Source: Maribacter algarum (ex Zhang et al. 2020) (GTDB lineage: Bacteria; Bacteroidota; Bacteroidia; Flavobacteriales; Flavobacteriaceae). From it: a stretch of DNA of 64,000 nt. Positions 43,314-51,510 of this stretch are shown here, in pieces. The stretch's first letter is position 1; every line of letters starts with the position of its first letter. The notes beneath the pieces were generated by a model. The model saw only the letters and a list, made by a program, of their open reading frames with translations. It had not been told where the DNA came from and searched no databases. The position numbers were made by a program, and so were the translations under genes. The DNA lies in contig NZ_VATY01000001.1 of the NCBI RefSeq assembly GCF_005885635.1, positions 248,001 through 312,000 on the forward strand, in the 5' to 3' direction.

Positions 43314-44377
43314 TTTCGTTCTAGTGTTAGTTGTACGATATATGTTGACTCTTCATCTGACAATTGTAATTCATAGGCATTTGGATATAATAGTTCCAAT
43401 TGACGTTTTACGTTTTTTAGTCCGAGAGCTTCTTCCCTATTCTCAACTCTAACCACCGAATTAGGTTTGGTATTTTTAATCTTAATTAGAATATCTTCCC
43501 CTACTAATTTTAAAGATATATCAATCGAAGCCTGTTTTAATTCTTGTCGTACTCCATGTTTAAAAGCATTTTCAATGAATGTTAATATTAGTAAGGGTGC
43601 TATTTTGATGTCACTTGGTATCTCGTAATTAAAAGTAATCGCAACTCGATTTCCATAGCGTATTTTCTCCAAGGCGAGATAGTTCTCTATAAGTTCTATC
43701 TCCTTCTGCAATTGCACAAATTTATCTTTGGTACGATATAGCATATAGTCAAGTATATCGGAAAGTCTTTCGATTACTTCAGGAGTTCTTTCCGATTTTT
43801 CTAAGGCCAAAGAGTATAGATTATTCAAAGTATTGAACAAAAAATGCGGATTCAATTGTTGTTTTAATGCACTTAGCTCTGCTATCTTTTTTTGTTCATT
43901 GATTTTAAGAAGTTTCTGCTGGTTCCTATAAAAACGATACATCAGCAACAAAGCTGTAGGGGTTAGATACACAATACATTTACTTAAAAAAACCGAAAAA
44001 TAGGAGAGTCTTTTTAATAAAGAATCCTTTGCAAACTTTCTTTGGACTTCGTCATAAAAATCGAAGTATTCAACGTCAAAATATATCAACTTAACACCCT
44101 GATAAAATGTATATACCAGAATCAATACAGTCAACATCCAAAAAATGAAAAGACCCGTTTTTTTACGATCTAAATACTTTGGCATCAATATATAAATACA
44201 AGTATATGCCGTAATCATCTGAGCTAGTACGATAAGTCCGTAAGTCTCTAGCAAGTGCCGGTAACTGGCGAACATACTCAAATTATGTACTGAAAGGACG
44301 AAATATAAATACACAATGGTCCAAAACACAAGATGTCCCGGTAAAGAGTCTTTGAAATATGTAGTGATCCTGTTCAT
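43310..44377 (-). CDS. LytS-type sensor histidine kinase
   Basis: A 355-residue membrane kinase. Four hydrophobic stretches lie in residues 14-33, 43-65, 75-98 and 125-150 with no large extracytoplasmic domain, so the stimulus may be sensed in the membrane. His_kinase domain: H178 in QQLNPHFLFNTLNNLYSL is the phosphorylated residue; the ATPase part has LLILTFIENAFKHGV and GLKNVKRQLELLYP. It is the first gene of a two-gene unit with the LytTR regulator and divergent from an outer-membrane receptor gene across 194 bp. Confidence 0.93.
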   Translation of the reverse strand: MNRITTYFKDSLPGHLVFWTIVYLYFVLSVHNLSMFASYRHLLETYGLIVLAQMITAYTCIYILMPKYLDRKKTGLFIFWMLTVLILVYTFYQGVKLIYFDVEYFDFYDEVQRKFAKDSLLKRLSYFSVFLSKCIVYLTPTALLLMYRFYRNQQKLLKINEQKKIAELSALKQQLNPHFLFNTLNNLYSLALEKSERTPEVIERLSDILDYMLYRTKDKFVQLQKEIELIENYLALEKIRYGNRVAITFNYEIPSDIKIAPLLILTFIENAFKHGVRQELKQASIDISLKLVGEDILIKIKNTKPNSVVRVENREEALGLKNVKRQLELLYPNAYELQLSDEESTYIVQLTLERK

Positions 44378-44420
44378 TGCCCATAAAATTACCGTTTAAA
44401 ATCCATTTGCAAATTCAATA

Positions 44421-44515
44421 GTATACCAAACCTTGCTTTTCGTCTACCAATACTGCTAAACTAACTACGAGCGCCAAATCTTCCTTCCGTAGACCAAGAT
44501 TTAGCATCGGTCTAC
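44421..44515. promoter_or_regulatory. Repeated GTnnACCrA boxes, candidate LytTR operator
   Basis: Three direct copies, GTATACCAAA (44421), GTCTACCAAT (44442) and GTAGACCAAG (44489), and one reversed copy, GTAGACCGAT (44515 back to 44506). The first two are 21 bp apart, the spacing of LytTR half-sites. The third and fourth also form a GTAGACC / GGTCTAC inverted repeat with a 13-base loop. The array lies between the LytS kinase and receptor starts. Confidence 0.5.
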
Positions 44516-44520
44516 TTTTT
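44513..44520 (+). promoter_or_regulatory. Near -7 box before the outer-membrane receptor gene
   Basis: TACTTTTT, seven of eight positions of TAnnTTTG, adjoining the last repeat of the candidate LytTR operator and 52 bp before the ATG at 44572. Confidence 0.3.
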
Positions 44521-44571
44521 AAAAACCCAGAAACCATGGTCTGTATTTTTGATTCAATTAAAATACAAACC

Positions 44572-46962
44572 ATGCAAAACTATTTGAATTTTATCGGTCT
44601 TATGTTGTGCATACTTCTTTATACATCTGTAAAAGGACAATCTGTAGAATCTATAACTGGAAACGTCGTCAACTCTAAAAATGAAGTTAAGTTAGGAAAT
44701 GCGTTAATAGTTTCATTCCAAGATTCTACCATTTTAAAAGGGACAAGTTTTTTTGAGGGAAAGTTTGAACTTACGAATATCAATAAACAAAAAGTATTAT
44801 TAAAGCTAACCTCATTGGAATTCCAAGATTACTATCAGGTTATTGAATATCATGGAAAAGCAGATATTGACTTAGGAGATATTGTCATAACAGAAGGGAC
44901 CACGGCATTAGACGAGGTTATATTACTTTCAAATATTCCGCCAATTCAGACTAAAAGTGATGGGAGTATTCAGGTAAATGTAGCAAACACGGTCCTAGCG
45001 ACAAGTACTTCCGTCGAGGAAATACTATCAAGGTCTCCCAATGTAATTGTTGAAGACGAGCGTATATCAATCTTTGGGAAAGGAGAAGCTATTATTTACC
45101 TAAACGGGCAGCGCATTTTGAACGAGCAACTTTCTAACATTCAACCTTCAGAAATTAAAAGTATAGATATCATCACCAATCCCTCTGCCAAGTACGATGC
45201 GGAAGGTGAAGCAGTTATAAATATAGTAACTATTAAAAATTCGTTGGAGGGAATTAAAGGATTACTACAGCAGAATCTTACCGTATCTGACTTTGCCGCA
45301 CCTTTATCGAACACAAATATCAGTTTAGATTACCGAAGTAAAAAAATATCCATTCGAGGAAACTATGGAATGGAATTGGGAACGTCTCGATTTATCCTCA
45401 ATACGACGAGAACCCGTTCAGGGGAAAGCGATTTTTTTAACTCCGACATCACCACAGATTGGAACTGGAAGCAAAAATACTTTGCCAATTATGGTCTTGG
45501 GATGCAATACAATTTCAGCCAAGACGGATACTTATCCATAGCATACAATGGACTTACCAATGACTTAGGAGGAACAGAAACAAGTAATAACACCATAATT
45601 GCAAATGCCGATACGGAAGATTTTCAAAGTGTGCTCAACAAAGATGATTTGACCAGCCAACATTCTTTTGCCTTAAATTTTTCAAAGGCTCTAGATACCA
45701 TTGGTTCTTCTTTCTACATAGGAGGTCAATATTCGTTGAATGACACCTCAATAGATGACATTATCGAAGAAAAATCCACAACAGAAACTCGAACAACAAA
45801 CCGTATTTTGAAAAATTTGGTAAAGCGCAACATTCCAATTTTAAGTGTGCAAAGTGACTATACCAGAGCCTTTTCAAAGCAAAGCCAGCTTGAGATAGGA
45901 ATAAAGCTGGGTCAAGTTTCAAATACTTCTTCTTCAAAGTTCTTGATTTCCCATGAGAACGGAGAATTCACCTTCGATGAAAATCTGTCCCGAGATTTTG
46001 AGTATAATGAATCTATTTACGGTGCCTACGTGAACTACAGCAAAAATGTTCAAGATAAATTTAATTATGCTATTGGGCTTCGCACAGAGTACACTGCTTA
46101 CAATCTAAGCTCAGATGCTGACAACAATAGTTTACAAGAGAAAAACTATTTCAATTTGTTTCCGAATTTTTCTATGAGTACTTCGATTGATGATAGTAAA
46201 TCTCTATTTGCTTCCTATTCCTCACGGATATTTAGACCACGATATCAATCATTAAACCCCACCATAGTTTATCAGGATGCTTTTACTTCGATACAGGGTA
46301 ATCCGAATATAGTTCCAGAAAAAATACATGCATTTGAATTGGGTGCAAATTTGAAAAAGTTAACTGCAAAATTGGGGTACACCTATACCATAGACCCTAT
46401 TATTGGGGGCGCTGTTCAAGGTGAAAACCCGAAAAGTTATATCCTCCAAAGGCTAAACAGCGATAAGCAACATAATATTTTTGCCAGCCTATCCGTACCC
46501 ATCAACACCAATTGGTGGACTTCAACCAACACAATTACTACTAGTTATCGCAAATTGGTCGACACGCGTTCTTCTTTCGGATTTAAAAAAACTAGGCCAC
46601 AAGCCTACCTTTATACCAACAATAAATTTAACATTGCTCCGGGTTTTAAAATTCAACTGCTTGCATGGTACCTCAGTAATCGCTACGACGGTATTTATTT
46701 TAGGAAGAATCAAGCAGATATTACCATAGGGATAGAGAAAGAGTTTCTCAATAAATTTTTAAAACTACAAATCGTAGCAAACGATATCTTCCATACCAAT
46801 AAACCTGATGGAAATTACAGTTTGGGTGAAACCAGCATCTTGTTTGACCGAATTTACAATACACAAAATATTAGATTTGTGGCTACATATAACTTTGGAA
46901 AGTTGAAAAAGACAACTTACACAGGGAAATCTTCGGGAGATGAAGAAAACAATCGGTTATAG
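44572..46962 (+). CDS. Outer-membrane beta-barrel receptor (TonB-dependent type, OMP_b-brl_3)
   Basis: A 796-residue outer-membrane protein. The start at 44572 (MQNYLNFIGLMLCILLYTSVKGQ, signal peptide) is preferred to the open frame from 44536, which places charged residues before the signal. After it come a carboxypeptidase-regulatory-like domain (about 22-100), a degenerate plug (about 110-215, LSRSPNVIVEDERISIFGKGEA) and a barrel with SLFASYSSRIFRPRYQSLNP. No STN domain, so it does not signal to a sigma factor; control by the divergent LytTR pair is likelier. Ligand unknown. Confidence 0.88.
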   Translation: MQNYLNFIGLMLCILLYTSVKGQSVESITGNVVNSKNEVKLGNALIVSFQDSTILKGTSFFEGKFELTNINKQKVLLKLTSLEFQDYYQVIEYHGKADIDLGDIVITEGTTALDEVILLSNIPPIQTKSDGSIQVNVANTVLATSTSVEEILSRSPNVIVEDERISIFGKGEAIIYLNGQRILNEQLSNIQPSEIKSIDIITNPSAKYDAEGEAVINIVTIKNSLEGIKGLLQQNLTVSDFAAPLSNTNISLDYRSKKISIRGNYGMELGTSRFILNTTRTRSGESDFFNSDITTDWNWKQKYFANYGLGMQYNFSQDGYLSIAYNGLTNDLGGTETSNNTIIANADTEDFQSVLNKDDLTSQHSFALNFSKALDTIGSSFYIGGQYSLNDTSIDDIIEEKSTTETRTTNRILKNLVKRNIPILSVQSDYTRAFSKQSQLEIGIKLGQVSNTSSSKFLISHENGEFTFDENLSRDFEYNESIYGAYVNYSKNVQDKFNYAIGLRTEYTAYNLSSDADNNSLQEKNYFNLFPNFSMSTSIDDSKSLFASYSSRIFRPRYQSLNPTIVYQDAFTSIQGNPNIVPEKIHAFELGANLKKLTAKLGYTYTIDPIIGGAVQGENPKSYILQRLNSDKQHNIFASLSVPINTNWWTSTNTITTSYRKLVDTRSSFGFKKTRPQAYLYTNNKFNIAPGFKIQLLAWYLSNRYDGIYFRKNQADITIGIEKEFLNKFLKLQIVANDIFHTNKPDGNYSLGETSILFDRIYNTQNIRFVATYNFGKLKKTTYTGKSSGDEENNRL

Positions 46963-46975
46963 GAATTTTTGGAAG

Positions 46976-48097
46976 CTACTTTTTCTCAAAAGCCTTCCAG
47001 TTTCGCCAAGTTTGATATGCCTGGCGTTGGTTACCAGCCCCGTCCAAAAGCCCGTTATCGCGCCATACTTTCAAAATATCGGGCGGATTCGGAGTTTTAT
47101 CATAAAGTTGGTCATAATCCCTAAAGACAAACCAGGCTACGAATTCAGCATTGAGATTATTCGCACTATTAAACAGTTTATTCATATACTCATTCTGCCA
47201 TGTCTCGGAAGCCTTGATATTTACTCCCAGGTTCGGAATAGTCAAATCCTCAGCGCAAAACCCGGTCTCGGAAATTGCAAATGGTTTTGCCGAGTCTAAA
47301 TTTCTAAAATCTTGTAGCCAGTTGTCCTCAAACAAATCAGGATTGGCATCTCTTTGTAAGTTGCTATAATCTAAAAATGGATATGTACTCATAGCGACAT
47401 AATCCGAATGTTGAAGTAATCTTTTCGAAGTTTCCAGAAGTTCTTGATGCGTGTTTTCGAATGAGCGATCTTGAAGTGTCAGAAAAATTGGAAGGTCGGG
47501 ATAATCAGATTTTAGTGATATATAAACCGTTTCAGCTAAACTTAAGAAGTTCTCAAAACCGGCGTCATCATATCTAAATGCAGCATTTGCCTCTATTGCA
47601 TAAGCAAAATAATCAGGTTGTACACTTTCAATAACCCGTTTACAATATTTGATATACGCGGCAATAACATCAGGGTCATCAAAACTCTTACCCTGCCAGA
47701 AAACAGGTAAAAGTTGATGACTACCCTCGTTGTTCCAATAGCCATTCAGGCTTTTTCTAAGCTGATCCGTTGGTGTAGCAGTCAGTAAGATTTTTGTATT
47801 CGTTGCCAAACCACTTTTTGTTGCATCCAGCGTATTTTGGACTTCAGTCGGAAAAGGTAAATCATTCAAAGCTTCATCCCAAGGTACACCATGATCTAGA
47901 TGTGTCAGAAAGATATCACTAACACTTGTCACTTTTTGGTATGTTTCTAGCTGAGCCTCTTTACTAAGGTCGTATGGAAATGCCGTAAAACCCATATAAA
48001 ATGAACGAGTTTCGACTTCTTGTTCCAGTTCAAACTTGTTATCCTTCGAACATGACAAAAGGTAAAGAAACACTAAGACAAAACGAATAGGCTTCAT
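46976..48097 (-). CDS. Lipoprotein with glycosidase-like TIM-barrel
   Basis: A 373-residue lipoprotein (VFLYLLSC, C17). The fold resembles GH-type TIM barrels: DIFLTHLDHGVPWDEAL near the first strand, YFAYAIEANAAFRYDDA around strand 4, YVAMSTYPFLDYSN, and KPFAISETGFCAE with a glutamate at the nucleophile position of clan-A glycosidases. A second catalytic-type acid at strand 4 may be E in AIEANAAF. The exact GH family is not recognised. It lies 51 bp downstream of the CtlX gene on the same strand but has no obvious connection with arginine metabolism. Confidence 0.7.
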   Translation of the reverse strand: MKPIRFVLVFLYLLSCSKDNKFELEQEVETRSFYMGFTAFPYDLSKEAQLETYQKVTSVSDIFLTHLDHGVPWDEALNDLPFPTEVQNTLDATKSGLATNTKILLTATPTDQLRKSLNGYWNNEGSHQLLPVFWQGKSFDDPDVIAAYIKYCKRVIESVQPDYFAYAIEANAAFRYDDAGFENFLSLAETVYISLKSDYPDLPIFLTLQDRSFENTHQELLETSKRLLQHSDYVAMSTYPFLDYSNLQRDANPDLFEDNWLQDFRNLDSAKPFAISETGFCAEDLTIPNLGVNIKASETWQNEYMNKLFNSANNLNAEFVAWFVFRDYDQLYDKTPNPPDILKVWRDNGLLDGAGNQRQAYQTWRNWKAFEKK

Positions 48098-48148
48098 AGG
48101 ATAGGACTTCCCATAAATAACGGAAAAGGGATATACCTTATTGCAACT

Positions 48149-49078
48149 CTATGATTTGGGCAAAAATACTTCGGCCATCATACAACGCGCACTTCCTCCG
48201 CCGCAGGTCTCAATCGTTTCTAGTGAACTATGTATAATTTTACAGTGTTTTTCGATTGCTTTTATTTGGTCATCACGCAGACTATGATAAGCTGCCGAAC
48301 TCATTACCATATATCGTTTATCATCAGCACCTATTACTTGCAGCATATTACCTGCAAATGAATGCATTTGTTTCTCAGTAATTGATATAACTTCCTTGTC
48401 ATCTTTTTTTAAATGGGAAATTACATTTTTACGTTCTTTTTTATCGTCAATGGTATCCAAACAAATAACAGCAAAGGTTTCGGCCATTGCCATCATCACA
48501 TTAGTGTGATAAATTGGTTTTCGTTCTCCATTAACGGTTTGGTTAGCGGTAAAAATTACAGGAAAACAATCAAAATCCTCACAAAATTCAATGAACAACT
48601 CTTCATGCGCACGTTCTGATAGCGCACAATATGCTTTTTGATGAACCCGGTCTTTCAAAATACTGCCAGTACCTTCAAGAAAAACACCTTCTTCTTCCGC
48701 CGATGTATAATCCACTATATCTTTGATATCGAAACCCTTATTCTCTAGAATATCGAAAATATCTTCTCTACGTTCGCTTCTACGATTCTCAGCAAACATG
48801 GGGTAAACCGCTACAGTACCACTTGAATGGAAAGAAACCCAATTATTGGGAAAAATACTATCAGGCGTGTCTGGTTCTTTGGTGTCATCTATAACGATAA
48901 CATTTACCCCTTTTGCTCTTAAAACCTCCACAAAGGAATCAAACTCCTCTTGAGCCTTTTGATTAATGGCGGTACTTGAACCATCGATTTCCTCTTGAAA
49001 ATAGTTATTTACAGCCGTTTGCTCATTCATACGAAAGTTCACTGGGCGAATCATTAAAATGGTATTTGTAACCTGCAT
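48149..49078 (-). CDS. ctlX: CtlX-type citrulline/amidino hydrolase
   Basis: A 309-residue member of the guanidino-group-modifying (pentein) superfamily. Motifs: PDSIFPNNWVSFHSSG, EEGVFLEGTGSILKD, YHTNVMMAMAE with the catalytic histidine, and GGGSARCMMAE with the nucleophile C299. These are those of CtlX, shown in Francisella to hydrolyse citrulline to ornithine; activity here is inferred from that family. It lies 10 bp downstream of an arginine-deiminase-type gene, so the two might run arginine to citrulline to ornithine. Confidence 0.85.
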   Translation of the reverse strand: MQVTNTILMIRPVNFRMNEQTAVNNYFQEEIDGSSTAINQKAQEEFDSFVEVLRAKGVNVIVIDDTKEPDTPDSIFPNNWVSFHSSGTVAVYPMFAENRRSERREDIFDILENKGFDIKDIVDYTSAEEEGVFLEGTGSILKDRVHQKAYCALSERAHEELFIEFCEDFDCFPVIFTANQTVNGERKPIYHTNVMMAMAETFAVICLDTIDDKKERKNVISHLKKDDKEVISITEKQMHSFAGNMLQVIGADDKRYMVMSSAAYHSLRDDQIKAIEKHCKIIHSSLETIETCGGGSARCMMAEVFLPKS

Positions 49079-49088
49079 AACTTGTATA

Positions 49089-50000
49089 TTATTCTCTAAC
49101 TAATGGTAAAGTACTACAACGTAATAAACCTTCTTGTTTGGCAATTTCAGCATACGGAATTTCCTCGACTGTAAAGCCTTGTTCTTTGAGCCAGTCGTTC
49201 AACCTTGTAAAATTCTTTTCTGATACAACGACCTCAGGGGAAATAGAAAACACATTGCTAAACATATGATACATCTCATCTGAAGTTATTTCAAAGATGT
49301 TTTCTTTCCCGAAGAAATCAACCAACCATTCATATTCTTCCTTTACCAAAAATCCGTTTTTATGTAAAATAGCTTTACCCTTTCCTAATGGTTGAAAACA
49401 ACAATCTAAATGCAGTGCATTTTCTCTTGCATTGCTCGATTTTCGAAGTTCGAAAGACTTCACCGTCTTATGTGGAAATTGTTCTTTCAGAAATGCAACC
49501 GCTTCTTTGTTAGTTCGGGCAGTAATCCAATCTGAATAATCAGGTGCGGTATACGTTCCAACAAAAATATAATCGTTCCAAGGCATTACATCTCCCCCTT
49601 CTACATGTACCTCTTCTGGTGCATGAACAATATGTTCGGGGTCAATATATTCCAAAACGTGTAAAATGGCCTCAAACTCTTTTTCACGGTCAGGAAGTAT
49701 ATTCGCTTTTATCAATTTGTTTTCTATGACGAAAGCAATATCCCTAGAAAAAATCTGATTACAATCCTCTAAAACTTCTGGTCGAAAAAGGGCAACATCA
49801 TATTTTCTAAAAACAGCTGCAAAAGCATCCATTTCCTTAATCATATCTTCTTCTTTTGGATAGGTACCAGCCAAAATATGTTCCAAGGACTTTGGGTCAT
49901 AAGCCTCTTCAGGTTTAGGAGTCGAACCACAACTTTCCGCGGTTCCCAGAACTACAGCTTTAAGCGTTGCAATTTCATCTTTTACATTCAAATTTAGCAT
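49089..50000 (-). CDS. Arginine deiminase / amidinotransferase family protein
   Basis: A 303-residue cytoplasmic enzyme of the pentein superfamily. Residues seen: CNQIFSRDIAFVIENK (substrate-binding arginine/aspartate), VEGGDVMPW, HLDCCFQPLG with the catalytic histidine and aspartate near 198-200, and the nucleophile C295 in EGLLRCSTLPLVRE. It could be an arginine deiminase, dimethylargininase or amidinotransferase; placement next to CtlX favours arginine deiminase. It follows the gltA terminator, with 35 bp of possible promoter. Confidence 0.82.
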   Translation of the reverse strand: MLNLNVKDEIATLKAVVLGTAESCGSTPKPEEAYDPKSLEHILAGTYPKEEDMIKEMDAFAAVFRKYDVALFRPEVLEDCNQIFSRDIAFVIENKLIKANILPDREKEFEAILHVLEYIDPEHIVHAPEEVHVEGGDVMPWNDYIFVGTYTAPDYSDWITARTNKEAVAFLKEQFPHKTVKSFELRKSSNARENALHLDCCFQPLGKGKAILHKNGFLVKEEYEWLVDFFGKENIFEITSDEMYHMFSNVFSISPEVVVSEKNFTRLNDWLKEQGFTVEEIPYAEIAKQEGLLRCSTLPLVRE

Positions 50001-50035
50001 TATGTAGCTTTTTACTTTACTTCAAATTAGTATCT

Positions 50036-50078
50036 AAAAAAAAGCTCTTTTAGAATCTAAAAGAGCTTTTTTGTTTTT
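50036..50078 (-). terminator. Terminator of gltA
   Basis: Perfect stem AAAAGCTCTTTTAGA / TCTAAAAGAGCTTTT (50040-50054 and 50056-50070) with T-rich runs on both sides; on the minus strand the run follows the stem directly and lies 17 bp beyond the gltA stop. Confidence 0.85.
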
Positions 50079-50094
50079 TTTAGAAGGTAGCAAT

Positions 50095-51381
50095 CTACCT
50101 TTTATCAACTTCGACAAAAGGTCTGCTATTTTCTCCAATATATACCTGTCTCGGACGTCCAATTGGTTCATTTCGCAATCTCATTTCTCTCCACTGCGAA
50201 ATCCACCCTGGTAACCTTCCTAAGGCAAACATTACGGTGAACATTTCAGTTGGAATGCCTAATGCTCTATATATTATTCCAGAATAGAAATCTACATTTG
50301 GATATAGTTTTCTGTCTACAAAATATTGATCCTCTAAAGCTTCTTTTTCCAATCCTTTCGCTACGTTTAAAATTGGATCATCGATTCCTAAATCACCCAA
50401 AACCTCATCCGCAGCAACCTTGATAATCTTAGCTCTCGGATCAAAGTTTTTATAAACACGGTGCCCAAAGCCCATCAATCTGAAAGGGTCGCTTTTGTCT
50501 TTGGCCTTCGCCATATATTTTTTGGTATCACCACCATCTTCTTGTATTGCTTCCAACATCTCCAATACTGCTTGATTTGCGCCGCCATGAAGAGGCCCCC
50601 ATAACGCTGAGATTCCGGCTGAAAGGGACGCAAATAAACCAGCATGTGAAGAACCAACAATTCGAACTGTAGAAGTCGAACAATTTTGTTCGTGGTCCGC
50701 ATGTAAGATTAAGAGTTTGTCAAGAGCGTCAATTACAATTTGATTTTTTTCGTACTCCTTAGAAGGTTTTTTAAACATCATCTTATAGATGTTCTCGACA
50801 TAGCTCAAATTATCATCACCATAATCTAAGGGAAGTCCCTTCTTTTTTCGCATTGTCCAGGCTACGAGAACTGGAAATTTTGCCAATATTCTTACGATAG
50901 CCCCGTACATTTCGTCCGCTGATGTTACATCTACAGAGGTTGGATTAAAAGCTATCAATGCACTAGTTAGTGAAGAAAGAATTCCCATCGGATGCGCAGA
51001 CTTTGGAAAAGCATCCAAAATTTTCTTCATTTCTTCATCGACATGCGACTCATTTTTTATATCAATATGAAAAGCTTCGAGTTGATCTTTATTTGGCAAT
51101 TCCCCAAAAATCAACAAGTAACAAACCTCTAAAAAATCAGCTTTCTCTGCCAATTCTTCAATAGAATATCCACGGTAACGTAAAATACCCTTTTCACCAT
51201 CTAAAAACGTGATAGCACTTTCACAGGAGCCCGTGTTTTTATAACCTGGGTCGATGGTAGTTAAACCCCCAGTGGCGCCGCGTAAAGTTTTGATATCAAC
51301 TGCAAGCTCATCTTCTGTTCCTTTAATGACAGGGAATTCGTATTTCTGACCGTTATATTCTAGTGTTGCTTTATCTGACAT
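50095..51381 (-). CDS. gltA: Citrate synthase (type II)
   Basis: A 428-residue cytoplasmic enzyme condensing oxaloacetate and acetyl-CoA, the first step of the TCA cycle. Seen: GSCESAITFLDGEKGILRYRG, DHEQNCSTSTVRIVGSSHAG with the catalytic histidine region, ALWGPLHGGANQAVLEML, and MGFGHRVYKNFDPRAKII with the second histidine and NADH-type allosteric residues of type II enzymes. Full length. It has its own -7 box and a strong terminator, so it is a single-gene transcript. Confidence 0.97.
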   Translation of the reverse strand: MSDKATLEYNGQKYEFPVIKGTEDELAVDIKTLRGATGGLTTIDPGYKNTGSCESAITFLDGEKGILRYRGYSIEELAEKADFLEVCYLLIFGELPNKDQLEAFHIDIKNESHVDEEMKKILDAFPKSAHPMGILSSLTSALIAFNPTSVDVTSADEMYGAIVRILAKFPVLVAWTMRKKKGLPLDYGDDNLSYVENIYKMMFKKPSKEYEKNQIVIDALDKLLILHADHEQNCSTSTVRIVGSSHAGLFASLSAGISALWGPLHGGANQAVLEMLEAIQEDGGDTKKYMAKAKDKSDPFRLMGFGHRVYKNFDPRAKIIKVAADEVLGDLGIDDPILNVAKGLEKEALEDQYFVDRKLYPNVDFYSGIIYRALGIPTEMFTVMFALGRLPGWISQWREMRLRNEPIGRPRQVYIGENSRPFVEVDKR

Positions 51382-51413
51382 TTGTAAGTTTTACTATGAA
51401 TTAAAGTGAACTA

Positions 51414-51421
51414 CAAATTTA
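51414..51421 (-). promoter_or_regulatory. -7 promoter box of gltA
   Basis: Minus-strand TAAATTTG, exact TAnnTTTG, with a TTG 20 bp upstream acting as a plausible -33. It lies 33 bp before the ATG at 51381. Confidence 0.55.
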
Positions 51422-51510
51422 AGAAAAACAAGGCACGTTAACAATTCCTTCTTTCTATTTGTAGATTTATTAACTAGGATGGCGCATTGGCCGAATGCAA
51501 TAAAACCCTG

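Noticed and set aside
44536-44571. Longer start of the outer-membrane receptor (MVCIFDSIK...)
   Set aside because: It puts charged residues in front of a good signal peptide; the ATG at 44572 gives a normal signal.
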